NCBI GenBank assembly: GCA_030680805.1
Contig: JAUXUK010000033.1
Coordinates: 1 to 60,795 of the forward strand
Origin: Sulfuritalea sp.
GTDB lineage: Bacteria > Pseudomonadota > Gammaproteobacteria > Burkholderiales > Rhodocyclaceae
Direction: 5' to 3'
Length of the DNA: 60,795 nucleotides
The translations under genes and the position numbers were made by a program. Below are positions 35,409-43,975 of this stretch, piece by piece. How positions within the stretch are numbered: the first letter of the stretch is position 1; the number at the start of each line of letters is the position of its first letter. A model generated the notes under the pieces. That model was given only the letters and a program-made list of their open reading frames with translations, was not told the origin of the DNA and searched no databases.

Positions 35409-35421
35409 TTGCGTTCTGCAA
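35409..35421. promoter_or_regulatory. putative activator-binding palindrome 3
   Basis: TTGCGTTCTGCAA, 72 bases upstream of sulP2. It matches the other three palindromes at the TTGC and GCAA half sites. I found no good -24/-12 sequence between it and the sulP2 start, so its target promoter is unclear. Confidence 0.5.
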
Positions 35422-35492
35422 TGTTGCCGGTGTGATTTGCATCACCATGGGCGCTGCCGTCGGTTGCGCCCGGCCACGGCCCGAGGATCCCG

Positions 35493-37643
35493 ATGTTCGC
35501 CAACAAGTTGCTGCTGCGCCTTTTCCCGTTTATTGCCTGGCTTCCGGTCAACTCGATCATCCTGCGCGGCGACCTGATCGCCGGCATCACCGGCGGCCTG
35601 GTGCTGGTACCCAAGGCGATGGCCTACGCCCAGCTCTCCGGCCTGCCGGTGTATTACGGCCTCTATGTGGCGCTGCTGCCGGCCGTCCTCGGCGCGCTGT
35701 GGGGCTCTTCGCGCCAACTGGCGACCGGCCCGGTCGCCATCGTTTCGCTGATGACGGCCGCCGCCATCGCGCCGCTGGCGGTCCCCTTCAGCGATGAGTT
35801 CGTCGGCCTCGCGCTGTTGCTGGCGCTGATGGTCGGCGTCATCCAGTTCGCGCTGGGCGCCTTCAAGCTCGGCACCATCGTCAATTTCGTTTCCCACCCG
35901 GTGATCCTCGGCTTCATGAACGCGGCCGCGATCATCATCGCGCTGTCGCAGCTCGACATGCTGCTGGGCATCCCCAAGGGCCGCAGCGATTCCTTCGTCA
36001 AGGACATCTGGGAAATGCTGGCCTACCTGCCGCAGACTCACCTGCCGACGCTGGCCATGTCGGCTTTCGCCCTGGCGTTGATGCTGGTCCTGAAAAAGAT
36101 CAAGCCGCTGTCCAAGCCCAGCGTGCTGGTCGCCGTGGTGATCACCACGCTGGTCAGCTATTACGCCGGATTCGCCCACAACTCCAAGGCCAGGATGGAC
36201 GACTTCGCCAATACCGAAGTGGCCGCGGCAATCAACGGTTACATCAACGTCGATAACAACATCCGCGACCTCGCCGCGGAAATCACCACGCACTCCGCCG
36301 CCTTGCGCAGCGCGCAGAAGGCCAGGGATGGGTCCACCAGCGCCGATCTCGAATACCAGATCGACATGATGCGCATCGGCCTGGCCAACCTCGAGGCCGA
36401 GAACAAGGGCCGCCTCAAGAGCCTGTCCCTGCTCAAGCTGGAACGCGGCAAGGCGGCCGAGGAGCAGTACGTGACTATCCACATCGCCGGTGAAACACCC
36501 GCCGGTACGGAAACCGACGGCCGCAGCTGGCACGTGAAGAAGATCGAGAAGGGCGAAATCCGCCTGGTCGGCGGCGGCGACGTGGTGGGCAATATCCCCG
36601 CCGGCCTGCCGGGCTTCCGCCTGCCGCCGCTGGGGCTCGATGCCATGCTCTCGCTATTCTCCGCCGCGCTGATCATCGCCCTGGTCGCCTTCATGGAATC
36701 GATTTCGATGGCCAAGGCGATGGCCGCCACCACCAAGGACAAGATCGACCCCAACCAGGAACTGATCGGCCAAGGCCTGGCGAACATCGGCGGCTCCTTC
36801 TTCCAGTGCTACCCGGCCTGCGGCTCCTTCACCGGCTCGGCCATCAACCTCCAGGCCGGCGCCAAGACCGGCTTCGCCATGGTCTTCAACGGCCTGTTCG
36901 TCGCCGTCACCCTGCTGTTCCTGACGCCCTACCTTTACCACCTGCCCAAGGCGGTGCTGGCGGTGATCATCCTGCTCGCCGTCACCGGCCTGATTACCCC
37001 GGCGGCGCTCAAGCACACATGGAAGGCCAGCCGCGCCGACGGCATGACCGCGCTCATTACCTTCGTCGCCACGCTGGGCTTTGCGCCGCACCTGGACAAG
37101 GGCATCATGATCGGCGCCATGCTGGCCATCCTGCTGCACCTCTACAGCACCATGAAGCCGCGCGTCGCCATCCTCGGCCGCATGCCCGACGGCAGCCTGC
37201 GCGATGCCGGCATCAACAACCTTCCGGCTTCGAATGTCGTCACCGCGGTGCGCTTCGACGGACGGCTCTACTTTGCCAACGTGTCCTATTTCGAGGATGC
37301 AGTACTCAATGCCGTGGCGGAAAACCCCGAGGCCCCCTATGTGCTCATCGTCGGCAACGGCATCAACGATCTGGATGCTTCGGGCGAGGAAGTCATCCAC
37401 CACCTGGTCGAGCGGCTCAACGAGAACGGCATCGTCGTGATCTTCTCCGGCCTGAAGAAGCAGGTGCTCGACGTCATGCGCGCCACCGGCCTCTACGACC
37501 TGATCGGCGAGAAGCGCTTCTTCCCGACGGCCGAACAGGCGCTGGAGCGCATCTATTCGCGCGCCGAACACGCCGATGAGGACGATCCGCTGAAACCGCC
37601 GCCGCGCGTTGCAGCCATGAGCGTCGCGCCCTTGCACGATTGA
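35493..37643 (+). CDS. SulP-family anion transporter with coiled-coil insert (2)
   Basis: A 716-residue SulP transporter close to sulP1 (GDLIAGITGGLVLVPKAMAYAQLSGLPVYYGLY, FVSHPVILGFMNAAAIIIA, GQGLANIGGSFFQCYPACGSFTGSAIN). A C-terminal STAS domain has LIVGNGINDLDASGEEVIHHLVE. As in sulP1, a charged coil of about 135 residues (roughly 230-368) is inserted before NIPAGLPGF. One serine of the usual S-G-S-F-S-R motif is shifted to SFTGSAIN, so the substrate may differ. ATG 35493 (MFANKLLLR) is used. It heads the operon with a CBS protein, a DASS transporter and a carbonic anhydrase. Confidence 0.9.
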   Translation: MFANKLLLRLFPFIAWLPVNSIILRGDLIAGITGGLVLVPKAMAYAQLSGLPVYYGLYVALLPAVLGALWGSSRQLATGPVAIVSLMTAAAIAPLAVPFSDEFVGLALLLALMVGVIQFALGAFKLGTIVNFVSHPVILGFMNAAAIIIALSQLDMLLGIPKGRSDSFVKDIWEMLAYLPQTHLPTLAMSAFALALMLVLKKIKPLSKPSVLVAVVITTLVSYYAGFAHNSKARMDDFANTEVAAAINGYINVDNNIRDLAAEITTHSAALRSAQKARDGSTSADLEYQIDMMRIGLANLEAENKGRLKSLSLLKLERGKAAEEQYVTIHIAGETPAGTETDGRSWHVKKIEKGEIRLVGGGDVVGNIPAGLPGFRLPPLGLDAMLSLFSAALIIALVAFMESISMAKAMAATTKDKIDPNQELIGQGLANIGGSFFQCYPACGSFTGSAINLQAGAKTGFAMVFNGLFVAVTLLFLTPYLYHLPKAVLAVIILLAVTGLITPAALKHTWKASRADGMTALITFVATLGFAPHLDKGIMIGAMLAILLHLYSTMKPRVAILGRMPDGSLRDAGINNLPASNVVTAVRFDGRLYFANVSYFEDAVLNAVAENPEAPYVLIVGNGINDLDASGEEVIHHLVERLNENGIVVIFSGLKKQVLDVMRATGLYDLIGEKRFFPTAEQALERIYSRAEHADEDDPLKPPPRVAAMSVAPLHD

Positions 37644-37662
37644 AGGAATCAGGGAGAAAACC

Positions 37663-38187
37663 ATGTCCGTCAGCGGCATCGTCAATGACCACGTTACCCC
37701 CCTCGCCGGCTACCCCCATGTGCGCGACGACGTCACCTTGCGCGATGTCTACGCCACGCTCAAACACCACTACGACTCGGCCGAGCAGTTCCGCAGCGTG
37801 CTGGTGCTCGATTCCAACGACCGCCTGGCCGGTGTGCTCGGCTTCCGCGAACTGCTGCACGCGCTGCTGCCGGAATACCTGAAGTCGCATGAGCCGGCGA
37901 ACTACGAAGGCGGCCGCGGCGACCTGGCTTCGCTGGCCCCGTTGTGGCAGGAGGACTGCGCCGCCCAATGCCGCAAGGCAGCCGCCATGCCGGTGGGCGC
38001 CCATATCATCGAGGCAAAAGCGACGATCGCCGGGACTGACCCGCTGGTCAAGGCCATCTACCTGTTCGCAACACTGAACGCAAACATCCTTCCCGTCGTC
38101 GAAGGCGAGCGCGTCGTCGGCGTGCTGCGCCGGGTGGACGTGATGGCCGCGGTGGCCGATGCCGTGCTCGCGGAGGATGGCGAATGA
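37663..38187 (+). CDS. CBS-domain protein
   Basis: A 174-residue soluble protein with two CBS-like motifs: the first around DDVTLRDVYATLKHHYDSAEQFRSVLVLDSNDRLAGVLGFRELL, the second around IAGTDPLVKAIYLFATLNANILPVVEGERVVGVLRRVDVM. CBS pairs usually bind adenosine nucleotides and regulate attached transporters or enzymes. It lies 19 nt after sulP2 with AGGGAG before the ATG, and overlaps the DASS gene start by ATGA. A regulatory role for the SulP or DASS transporter is likely by position, though no ligand is proven. Confidence 0.88.
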   Translation: MSVSGIVNDHVTPLAGYPHVRDDVTLRDVYATLKHHYDSAEQFRSVLVLDSNDRLAGVLGFRELLHALLPEYLKSHEPANYEGGRGDLASLAPLWQEDCAAQCRKAAAMPVGAHIIEAKATIAGTDPLVKAIYLFATLNANILPVVEGERVVGVLRRVDVMAAVADAVLAEDGE

Positions 38188-39665
38188 ACACGCAGACCGC
38201 CGTCGCGAACGCCGCCGCCCAAGGCTTCGACTGGCGCAAATGGATACCGCTGCTCGGCGGCCTCGGCGTTTTCCTGCTGATCTATTTTGCGCCGCCCTGG
38301 GCCGACGCCATCGACCCGTCGGGCAAGCATTTCACGCTCTCGCCGCAGGGCAAGGCCGCCATCGGCCTGTTCCTCATGGCCGGCATCTGGTGGGTGTTCG
38401 AGGTCATCCCGATCGGCGTCACGGCCATCGCCATCGGCGTGTTCCAGGCGCTGTTCCTGATCCGCCCCGCCAGGGAGGCCTTCCGCGACTTCATGGATCC
38501 ATCGGTGATGTTCATCTTCGGCTCCATGGTGATCGGCATGGCCTTCACCAAGACCGGCCTGACCAAGCGCATCGCCTACAAGATGCTCGCCGTCGTCGGC
38601 GAAAACACGCGCACGATTTTGCTCGGCAGCATGGTCGTCACGGCGCTCCTGGCCCATGTCATGGCGCACACGGCGGTGGCGGCGACGATGTTCCCCATCC
38701 TGCTGGCCATCCTCGCCCTCTACAAGGAGGGCGACGGCCCCTCGCGCTTAGGCAAGGCGCTGTTCATCGGCATGGCCTGGTCGGCCGGCGCGGGCAGCAT
38801 CATCACCCTGCTCGGTTCGGCGCGCGGGCCGGCCGCCGCGGCGATGTTCAGCGAATTCACCGGGCGCCAGGTCGACTTCTTCGATTTCCCGCTCTACATG
38901 GGCCTGATCGGCTGGGGCATGGTGTTCCTCATCTGGGGCTACCTTTCCATCGTCTTCAAGCCGTCCAGGGCCAGCATCACCGGCCTGCGCCAGAAGGTGG
39001 AAAAGCTGGCCGCCACGCTCGGCCCGATGAGCACCAAGGAAAAGTTCGTCATCGGCTGCGTGGTTCTGGTGGTGGCGCTGATGGCGATGCAGTCGACGCT
39101 GCCGGCGCTGAAGGGCATCGACCGCGCCGCCCTGATGCTGACCGCCACCTTGCTGTTTTTCATCTTCGGCGTGCTCACCGTCAAGGACCTCGAAGAAATG
39201 CCGTGGAACATCATCCTGCTGTTCTCCGGCGCCATGAGCATCGGCTTCTGCCTTTGGAAGACCGGCGCCGCCGAATGGATGGCGGTGAGCTTCCTGTCAC
39301 TGCTCACCGACGCGCACTGGTGGGTGTTCGTCATGGGCATCGCGGCCTTCGTCCTGGCGATGACCAACTTCATCATGAACGTCGCCGCCATCGCCATCGC
39401 GCTGCCGGTGTCGCTGGTGATCGCGCGCTATCTGGGCGTGGCGCCGGACGTGATCTTCTACGCCTCGCTGGTCACCGCCGGCATGCCCTTCGTGCTCTTG
39501 ATCGGCGCCGCGCCGAATGCGATCGCCTACGAATCGAAACAGTTCACGCCCGGAGAATTCTTCTGGCACGGCCTGGCGATGAGCACGATCCTGCTCGTGG
39601 TGCTGGGGCTGGCGCTGGTCACGCTGTGGCCGCTGTTCGGCATGCCGATCCTGATCCCGTCCTGA
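38184..39665 (+). CDS. DASS/SLC13-like anion:Na+ symporter
   Basis: A 493-residue membrane protein with about 11-13 helices, of the divalent anion:sodium symporter family. Features are FEVIPIGVTAIAIGVFQALF, MDPSVMFIFGSMVIGMAF and the first signature region HVMAHTAVAATMFPI. The second is TNFIMNVAAIAIALPVSL and the terminal region is MPFVLLIGAAPNAIAYES. The usual SNT motifs of dicarboxylate carriers are replaced (AHT and IMN), so succinate-type specificity is doubtful. Placement between SulP and carbonic anhydrase genes points to a small inorganic or C1 anion. It overlaps the CBS gene by four bases. Confidence 0.88.
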   Translation: MNTQTAVANAAAQGFDWRKWIPLLGGLGVFLLIYFAPPWADAIDPSGKHFTLSPQGKAAIGLFLMAGIWWVFEVIPIGVTAIAIGVFQALFLIRPAREAFRDFMDPSVMFIFGSMVIGMAFTKTGLTKRIAYKMLAVVGENTRTILLGSMVVTALLAHVMAHTAVAATMFPILLAILALYKEGDGPSRLGKALFIGMAWSAGAGSIITLLGSARGPAAAAMFSEFTGRQVDFFDFPLYMGLIGWGMVFLIWGYLSIVFKPSRASITGLRQKVEKLAATLGPMSTKEKFVIGCVVLVVALMAMQSTLPALKGIDRAALMLTATLLFFIFGVLTVKDLEEMPWNIILLFSGAMSIGFCLWKTGAAEWMAVSFLSLLTDAHWWVFVMGIAAFVLAMTNFIMNVAAIAIALPVSLVIARYLGVAPDVIFYASLVTAGMPFVLLIGAAPNAIAYESKQFTPGEFFWHGLAMSTILLVVLGLALVTLWPLFGMPILIPS

Positions 39666-39693
39666 TCACCGCCTCCTGTCGCAAGGCCTGACC

Positions 39694-40782
39694 ATGCCCA
39701 TCCACGCCCATCCGATTGCCGAACGCATCGACTGGCTGTTCGACCTCGCTTCCCGCCATGGCGCCACTTTCCGCAGCCCGGAAGCCAGCCTGGCGCGACA
39801 ACGGTATCTCGCGGAGCACCCCACGGCCATCGCCGTACTCAAGTGCATGGACGGGCGCGTCAACATCCCGGTCGTGACCAACACGCCGACGGGCATCCTG
39901 ATGCCGTTTCGCAATCTCGGCGGCATGTTCGACCTCGGCTGGCCGCACCTGGGCGAGGTGCTCACCCACCACGTCCAGCGGATGGTGAGCCAGGGGCGGC
40001 GCGTGCTGTTCCTGGTCACCTACCACTTCTCCAAAGGCGACCCCCACCGAGGCTGCGCCGGGTTCAGGTACGACACCGAAGCGGCGATACGCCATACCTA
40101 CGCGATTCGCGCGCAGATGGAAGCCATTTTCGGCGCGGCCCATGGCACGGTCTACCCCCTGGTTTGCGGTCTCGAGACCGACGAAGACGCATTGATCGTC
40201 CATGGCGAAGGCGGCGCACGGCTCGACATGGCTTCGCTCTCCGATGCCGAGCGCCCCTTGCTCGCCGCGCGGCTCGCCGCGCTGTTGCCGGACATGCCGG
40301 CACAGATGCGCAGCGACCTCCTGCCGCTGCTTGAAGGCAACCTGGATCGCATCCGCACCGTGCGCGAGCAGATCGCGCGCCACGAACGCCAACTTGATTT
40401 CGAGCATCGGGAATGGATCATCTGCCTGGGTCGCGGCTTCGACTTCCTGCACACCCCGAATGTCGCGTTGATCATCGGCCCGTATAGCCCGAAGCTCGAC
40501 GAGCCGATTCGCACCGCCGCCGGCATCATCCGCGACAACATGACGGCCGGGCGCATTCCGACCGACGGTTTCCTGCTCCTTGCCTCGGCACCCTACGACG
40601 AAATCGGCGTCGATCGCGCACGGGCGGAACTCAAGTCACGATTCCTTTCCGACTTTGCCGCCAAGGTGATCCGTGCGGAATTTCCCGAAATGGCCGACAA
40701 GATGGCGACACGCACCGCCGTGCTTGACTGGCGTTCGCGCCAACTGGAGACGATCGCCAAAGAACCCGTGCCGGCGCGCTGA
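39694..40782 (+). CDS. beta-carbonic anhydrase-like protein with C-terminal extension
   Basis: A 362-residue protein whose N-terminal third carries the zinc and Asp-Arg motifs of beta-carbonic anhydrases: C51-x-D53-x-R55 (KCMDGRVN), FRNLGG at about residue 72, and H118-x-x-C121 (DPHRGCAGF). These match the C/D/R/H/C set of CynT-type enzymes. The protein is much longer than standard beta-CA (about 210 residues). The extra 180 or so residues contain an IICLGRGFDFLHTPNVALIIGPY segment and a helical end. The predicted role is CO2/bicarbonate interconversion next to the SulP carriers. The ATG at 39694 is 28 nt after the DASS gene. Confidence 0.82.
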   Translation: MPIHAHPIAERIDWLFDLASRHGATFRSPEASLARQRYLAEHPTAIAVLKCMDGRVNIPVVTNTPTGILMPFRNLGGMFDLGWPHLGEVLTHHVQRMVSQGRRVLFLVTYHFSKGDPHRGCAGFRYDTEAAIRHTYAIRAQMEAIFGAAHGTVYPLVCGLETDEDALIVHGEGGARLDMASLSDAERPLLAARLAALLPDMPAQMRSDLLPLLEGNLDRIRTVREQIARHERQLDFEHREWIICLGRGFDFLHTPNVALIIGPYSPKLDEPIRTAAGIIRDNMTAGRIPTDGFLLLASAPYDEIGVDRARAELKSRFLSDFAAKVIRAEFPEMADKMATRTAVLDWRSRQLETIAKEPVPAR

Positions 40783-40804
40783 GAGCGCGCTCCGGGCATC
40801 GCAC

Positions 40805-40868
40805 GAAAAGTCGGCGCTTGCTGGCGCGCGAAGCGCTATCCCCAGCAGACAGAGTCCGGTACGGCGAC
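40805..40868. repeat. palindromic element, family B, intergenic copy
   Basis: AAAAGTCGGCGCTTGCTGGC, GCGCGAAGCGC and GACAGAGTCCGGTACGGCGA in order. It is the intergenic counterpart of the elements found inside genes at 10351-10450 and 13251-13313. It lies after the carbonic anhydrase gene. Confidence 0.85.
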
Positions 40869-40887
40869 GCTTGCACCGCGGTCACCA

Positions 40888-40900
40888 TTGCATTTCGCAA
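40888..40900. promoter_or_regulatory. putative activator-binding palindrome 4
   Basis: TTGCATTTCGCAA, 77 bases upstream of the -24/-12 promoter at 40978. Spacing and half sites match the 32413/32309 arrangement, supporting a shared activator. Confidence 0.6.
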
Positions 40901-40977
40901 TGATCAGAATGAGAACCCAGGTTCGCCGCGCAGGATCAATTCACGCTACTTCAATGACTTGCACAAAAATTTCAAAC

Positions 40978-40994
40978 TGGCATGGCATGTGCAT
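40978..40994 (+). promoter_or_regulatory. sigma54 (-24/-12) promoter for the 41030-sulP3 operon
   Basis: TGGCATGGCATGTGCAT has GG and GC ten bases apart and shares TGGCATG with the minus-strand promoter at 32309-32325. It predicts a start near 41004, 26 bases before the ATG at 41030. Confidence 0.65.
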
Positions 40995-41029
40995 TAGCTA
41001 CGCACAACGAGTCACTGAGGTGTTCTGCC

Positions 41030-41260
41030 ATGCAATCATTGCTGAAAGCTTTTCTGCGCTACCTGGCCGAGGTCGCCGCTTCCGAAGCCGGCGAGCTTCT
41101 TTCCGTGCGACGCAAGGCGCACCTGCTCGAAGCGGAGCGTTATTCGCGCCTCGCCTCCGAGCCGAAACCGGGGAGCGCTGCCATACAGGCAGCCACGGCC
41201 GCGCGCTGTGCCGGATCGACACACGCGGCCCGGGCGCTGAAGACACGCAGCGCGCACTGA
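41030..41260 (+). CDS. small uncharacterised protein
   Basis: A 76-residue basic protein with an amphipathic helical start (MQSLLKAFLRYLAEVAASEAGELLSVRRK) and an Ala-rich end. It has no recognised domain. It is the first gene after the sigma54 promoter at 40978, has GAGGTG eight bases before its ATG, and precedes sulP3 by 70 nt. I include it because of its promoter, ribosome site and codon usage. It could be a regulator or membrane-associated helper of the transporter. Function unknown. Confidence 0.6.
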   Translation: MQSLLKAFLRYLAEVAASEAGELLSVRRKAHLLEAERYSRLASEPKPGSAAIQAATAARCAGSTHAARALKTRSAH

Positions 41261-41330
41261 GCGGCAACGCCGCGCCCGCCCTGCCCGGGCGTCCATCCGG
41301 CAATGCCGGGCCGGGTGGAGGCGCGCTTCG

Positions 41331-43898
41331 ATGAAGCTTTCCCTTCGTACCGTGAAGAGTCTTTTTCCCTTCCTGCTCTGGTGGCCGCTGGTCACGCGGC
41401 GATCCCTGCGCGACGACCTTCTCGCGGGCTTCACCGGCGCGCTGATCGTGCTGCCGCAGGGCGTGGCCTTCGCCACGATTGCCGGCCTGCCGCCCGAGTA
41501 CGGCCTGTATGCGGCCATGATCCCGGCCATCGTCGCGGCGCTATTCGGATCGAGCTGGCACCTGGTATCGGGGCCGACCACCGCGATCTCGATCGCCATC
41601 TACGGCGCCATCCACCATCTCGCGGAGCCAGGCACGCCGCAGTACGTCGGGCTGATCCTCACCCTGACGCTGCAAGTCGGCATCTTCCAGCTGGCGTTGG
41701 GCCTGGCGCGCATGGGCGCGCTGGTGAACTTCATTTCGCATACCGTCGTGATCGGCTTCACCACCGGCGCCGCGGTGCTGATCGCGGCCAGCCAGATCCG
41801 CAGCTTCTTCGGCATCGACATTCCGCGTGGCGTGCCGTTCTACGAAATCCTGCACCAGTTCGCCCTGCAACTCGACCGCATCAATCCCTGGGTCGCCGGC
41901 GTCGGCGTCGCCACGCTCGTCGCCGGCATCCTGACCAAGCGCTACTGGAAGCGCTTCCCCTACATGATCGCGGCGATGCTGGTCGGCAGCCTGGTCGCCT
42001 TCGCCATAAACGAGATGCTGGGCCAGGCCGCGACCGGCATCAAGACGGTCGGCGCGCTGCCGGCCGGACTGCCGCCGCTGTCCTTGCCGGACTTCTCCTT
42101 CTCCGCGCTGAAAAAAACCTTCGGCCCGGCGTTGGTGATTACCCTGCTGGCACTGACCGAGGCGGTATCCATCGCGCGCGCCATCGCCCTGCGCTCCGAG
42201 CAGCGCATCGACGGCAACCGGGAATTCATCGGCCAGGGCCTGTCGAACATCGCCGGCGCCTTCTTTTCCGGCTACGCCTCGTCGGGCTCCTTCAACCGTT
42301 CCGGGGTGAATTACGAAGCCGGCGCGCGCACCCCGCTGGCCACGGTATTCGCCTCGGTCTTCCTGGTCCTGATCCTGCTCGCGGTCGCGCCGCTGGCGGC
42401 TTATCTGCCGAATGCGGCGATGGCCGGCATCCTGTTCCTGGTCGCCTGGGGCCTGATCGATTTCCATCACATCGCGTCGATCTGGAAGACCAGCCGGCAG
42501 GAATCCTTCATCCTCTGGGTCACCGTGATCGGCACCCTGATGAACCTCGAAGCAGGCATCACGGCAGGCGTGCTGGTGTCCCTGCTGCTCTACCTCAACC
42601 GCACCTCGAAACCCGGCATCGAGCCGCTGGTACCGGTCGATGATGCCGGCGGCTACCATTTCATCGAAGCGCGCGGCAAGGTGGAATGCCCGCAACTGCG
42701 CATCGTGCGCATCAACGGCTCGGCCTACTTCGGCGCCGTCGACCACATCCAGAGCGCGCTGCAGCAGATCGATCTGGACAACCCGCGCCAGAAGTCGGTG
42801 CTGGTCGTCTCGCTGGGCATGAACTTCGTCGACATCGCCGGCGCCGAGATGTTTGCCCAGGAGGCCAGGCGGCGCAAGCGCCTCGGCGGAGGCCTCTACT
42901 TCTACCGCATGAAGGACGAACCCTATCGCCTGCTGCGCGACGGCAACTATGTGCACGAGATCGGCGAAGGCGCCTTCTTTCCGGTCAAGTCGAAACCCAC
43001 CGAAGCGCTTTACTGGACGCTGGATCCCGAGGTCTGCCGTCACTGCAAGGCGCGCATCTTTGCTGCCTGCCACAGCGGCCAACTGCCCGACGGCGACCGC
43101 CGCCTGCGCCTGCTGCTCGCCGCCAACGACGACAACACGGCGCGCCATCCGGGCGCGACGGCGATCGGCCTCGCGCGCAGCCTCGGGGTGGCGCTCGACG
43201 TTGTCGCCCTGCGCCGGCCCGGCGAGGACGAGGACCAGTACGGCGAGCGCCTGTCTTCCCTGCAGCGTGAAGCCATGATCGCCGACGTGCCGACCGAGTT
43301 CCACCGCCGCCCGGGCAAGGACCCCGCCGCCGAAATCCATGGCGTCGCGCTCGAAACCGATGCGCAGCTGCTGGTGGTCGGACGCTGCACGATGGCCGGG
43401 AAGTCCGGTGGCGTCGACCCGGAGGCACGGCGCATCGTCGCCGGGGCGCCGTGCAACGTGCTGGTGATCCCGGCGAACGGCAAACTCTGGTCGCGCCGCA
43501 TCCTGGTCGCCTTCGACGGCAGCCGTGCGGCGCAGAGCGCCTTTGAATTCGCGCTGCAGATCGCCAAGGCGATGCGCCTGCCCTTGACGCTGTTCTCGGC
43601 CACCGACCGTCAGGGCAGGCTGCCGGAAGCGATTGCCGACGAGGCGGGACTCGCACTGGCGGTCGCACAACGGGAAGGCGTGGCCGCCGAACATCTGACC
43701 CGCAACGGGCGCATAGCCGACTCCATCCTCGCCGCAGCAAGCGAGGCCGACGTCGACCTGATCGTGCTCTATCGCCATGCCCGCAGTGGTTTCGGACGCA
43801 CGCTGCTGGGCAGTGTCAGCAATGACGTACTGGAGCGCGCCGACGTTCCTGTGCTGCTCTGCGGAGGCGATGCGCACGTTGGCGGCGAGACCGGCTAG
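41331..43898 (+). CDS. SulP-STAS-Usp-Usp fusion transporter
   Basis: An 855-residue protein. The SulP membrane domain covers about residues 1-430 (DDLLAGFTGALIVLPQGVAFATIAGLPPEYGLYAAM; GLSNIAGAFFSGYASSGSFNRSG). It lacks the coiled-coil insert of the two paralogues. A STAS domain follows (about 440-555; VLVVSLGMNFVDIAGAEMFAQEA), then a Cys-rich linker (VCRHCKARIFAACHSG). Two Usp-like domains end the protein (residues about 590-715 and 715-850; RLLLAANDDNT..., RRILVAFDGSRAAQSAFEFALQIA and GRTLLGSVSNDVLERADVPVLLC). The last Usp has a GxxLGSVSxxV-type loop that could bind ATP. It is likely an anion uptake carrier with built-in nucleotide or stress sensing. Confidence 0.9.
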   Translation: MKLSLRTVKSLFPFLLWWPLVTRRSLRDDLLAGFTGALIVLPQGVAFATIAGLPPEYGLYAAMIPAIVAALFGSSWHLVSGPTTAISIAIYGAIHHLAEPGTPQYVGLILTLTLQVGIFQLALGLARMGALVNFISHTVVIGFTTGAAVLIAASQIRSFFGIDIPRGVPFYEILHQFALQLDRINPWVAGVGVATLVAGILTKRYWKRFPYMIAAMLVGSLVAFAINEMLGQAATGIKTVGALPAGLPPLSLPDFSFSALKKTFGPALVITLLALTEAVSIARAIALRSEQRIDGNREFIGQGLSNIAGAFFSGYASSGSFNRSGVNYEAGARTPLATVFASVFLVLILLAVAPLAAYLPNAAMAGILFLVAWGLIDFHHIASIWKTSRQESFILWVTVIGTLMNLEAGITAGVLVSLLLYLNRTSKPGIEPLVPVDDAGGYHFIEARGKVECPQLRIVRINGSAYFGAVDHIQSALQQIDLDNPRQKSVLVVSLGMNFVDIAGAEMFAQEARRRKRLGGGLYFYRMKDEPYRLLRDGNYVHEIGEGAFFPVKSKPTEALYWTLDPEVCRHCKARIFAACHSGQLPDGDRRLRLLLAANDDNTARHPGATAIGLARSLGVALDVVALRRPGEDEDQYGERLSSLQREAMIADVPTEFHRRPGKDPAAEIHGVALETDAQLLVVGRCTMAGKSGGVDPEARRIVAGAPCNVLVIPANGKLWSRRILVAFDGSRAAQSAFEFALQIAKAMRLPLTLFSATDRQGRLPEAIADEAGLALAVAQREGVAAEHLTRNGRIADSILAAASEADVDLIVLYRHARSGFGRTLLGSVSNDVLERADVPVLLCGGDAHVGGETG

Positions 43899-43975
43899 GC
43901 AGGTGACCCGGCTGAATCCGGCGAAGACACGGTCTGAGTCATAATCCGGGCAAACCCAACCACAGGAAACCCGCC

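Noticed and set aside
35493..35520. Search for a -24/-12 promoter downstream of the palindrome at 35409
   Set aside because: No GG-N10-GC pair with a reasonable match was found, so I do not annotate a sigma54 promoter for sulP2.
41541..43877. Long minus-strand frame of about 780 codons opposite sulP3
   Set aside because: It is antisense to a clear SulP-STAS-Usp gene and has no recognisable motif.
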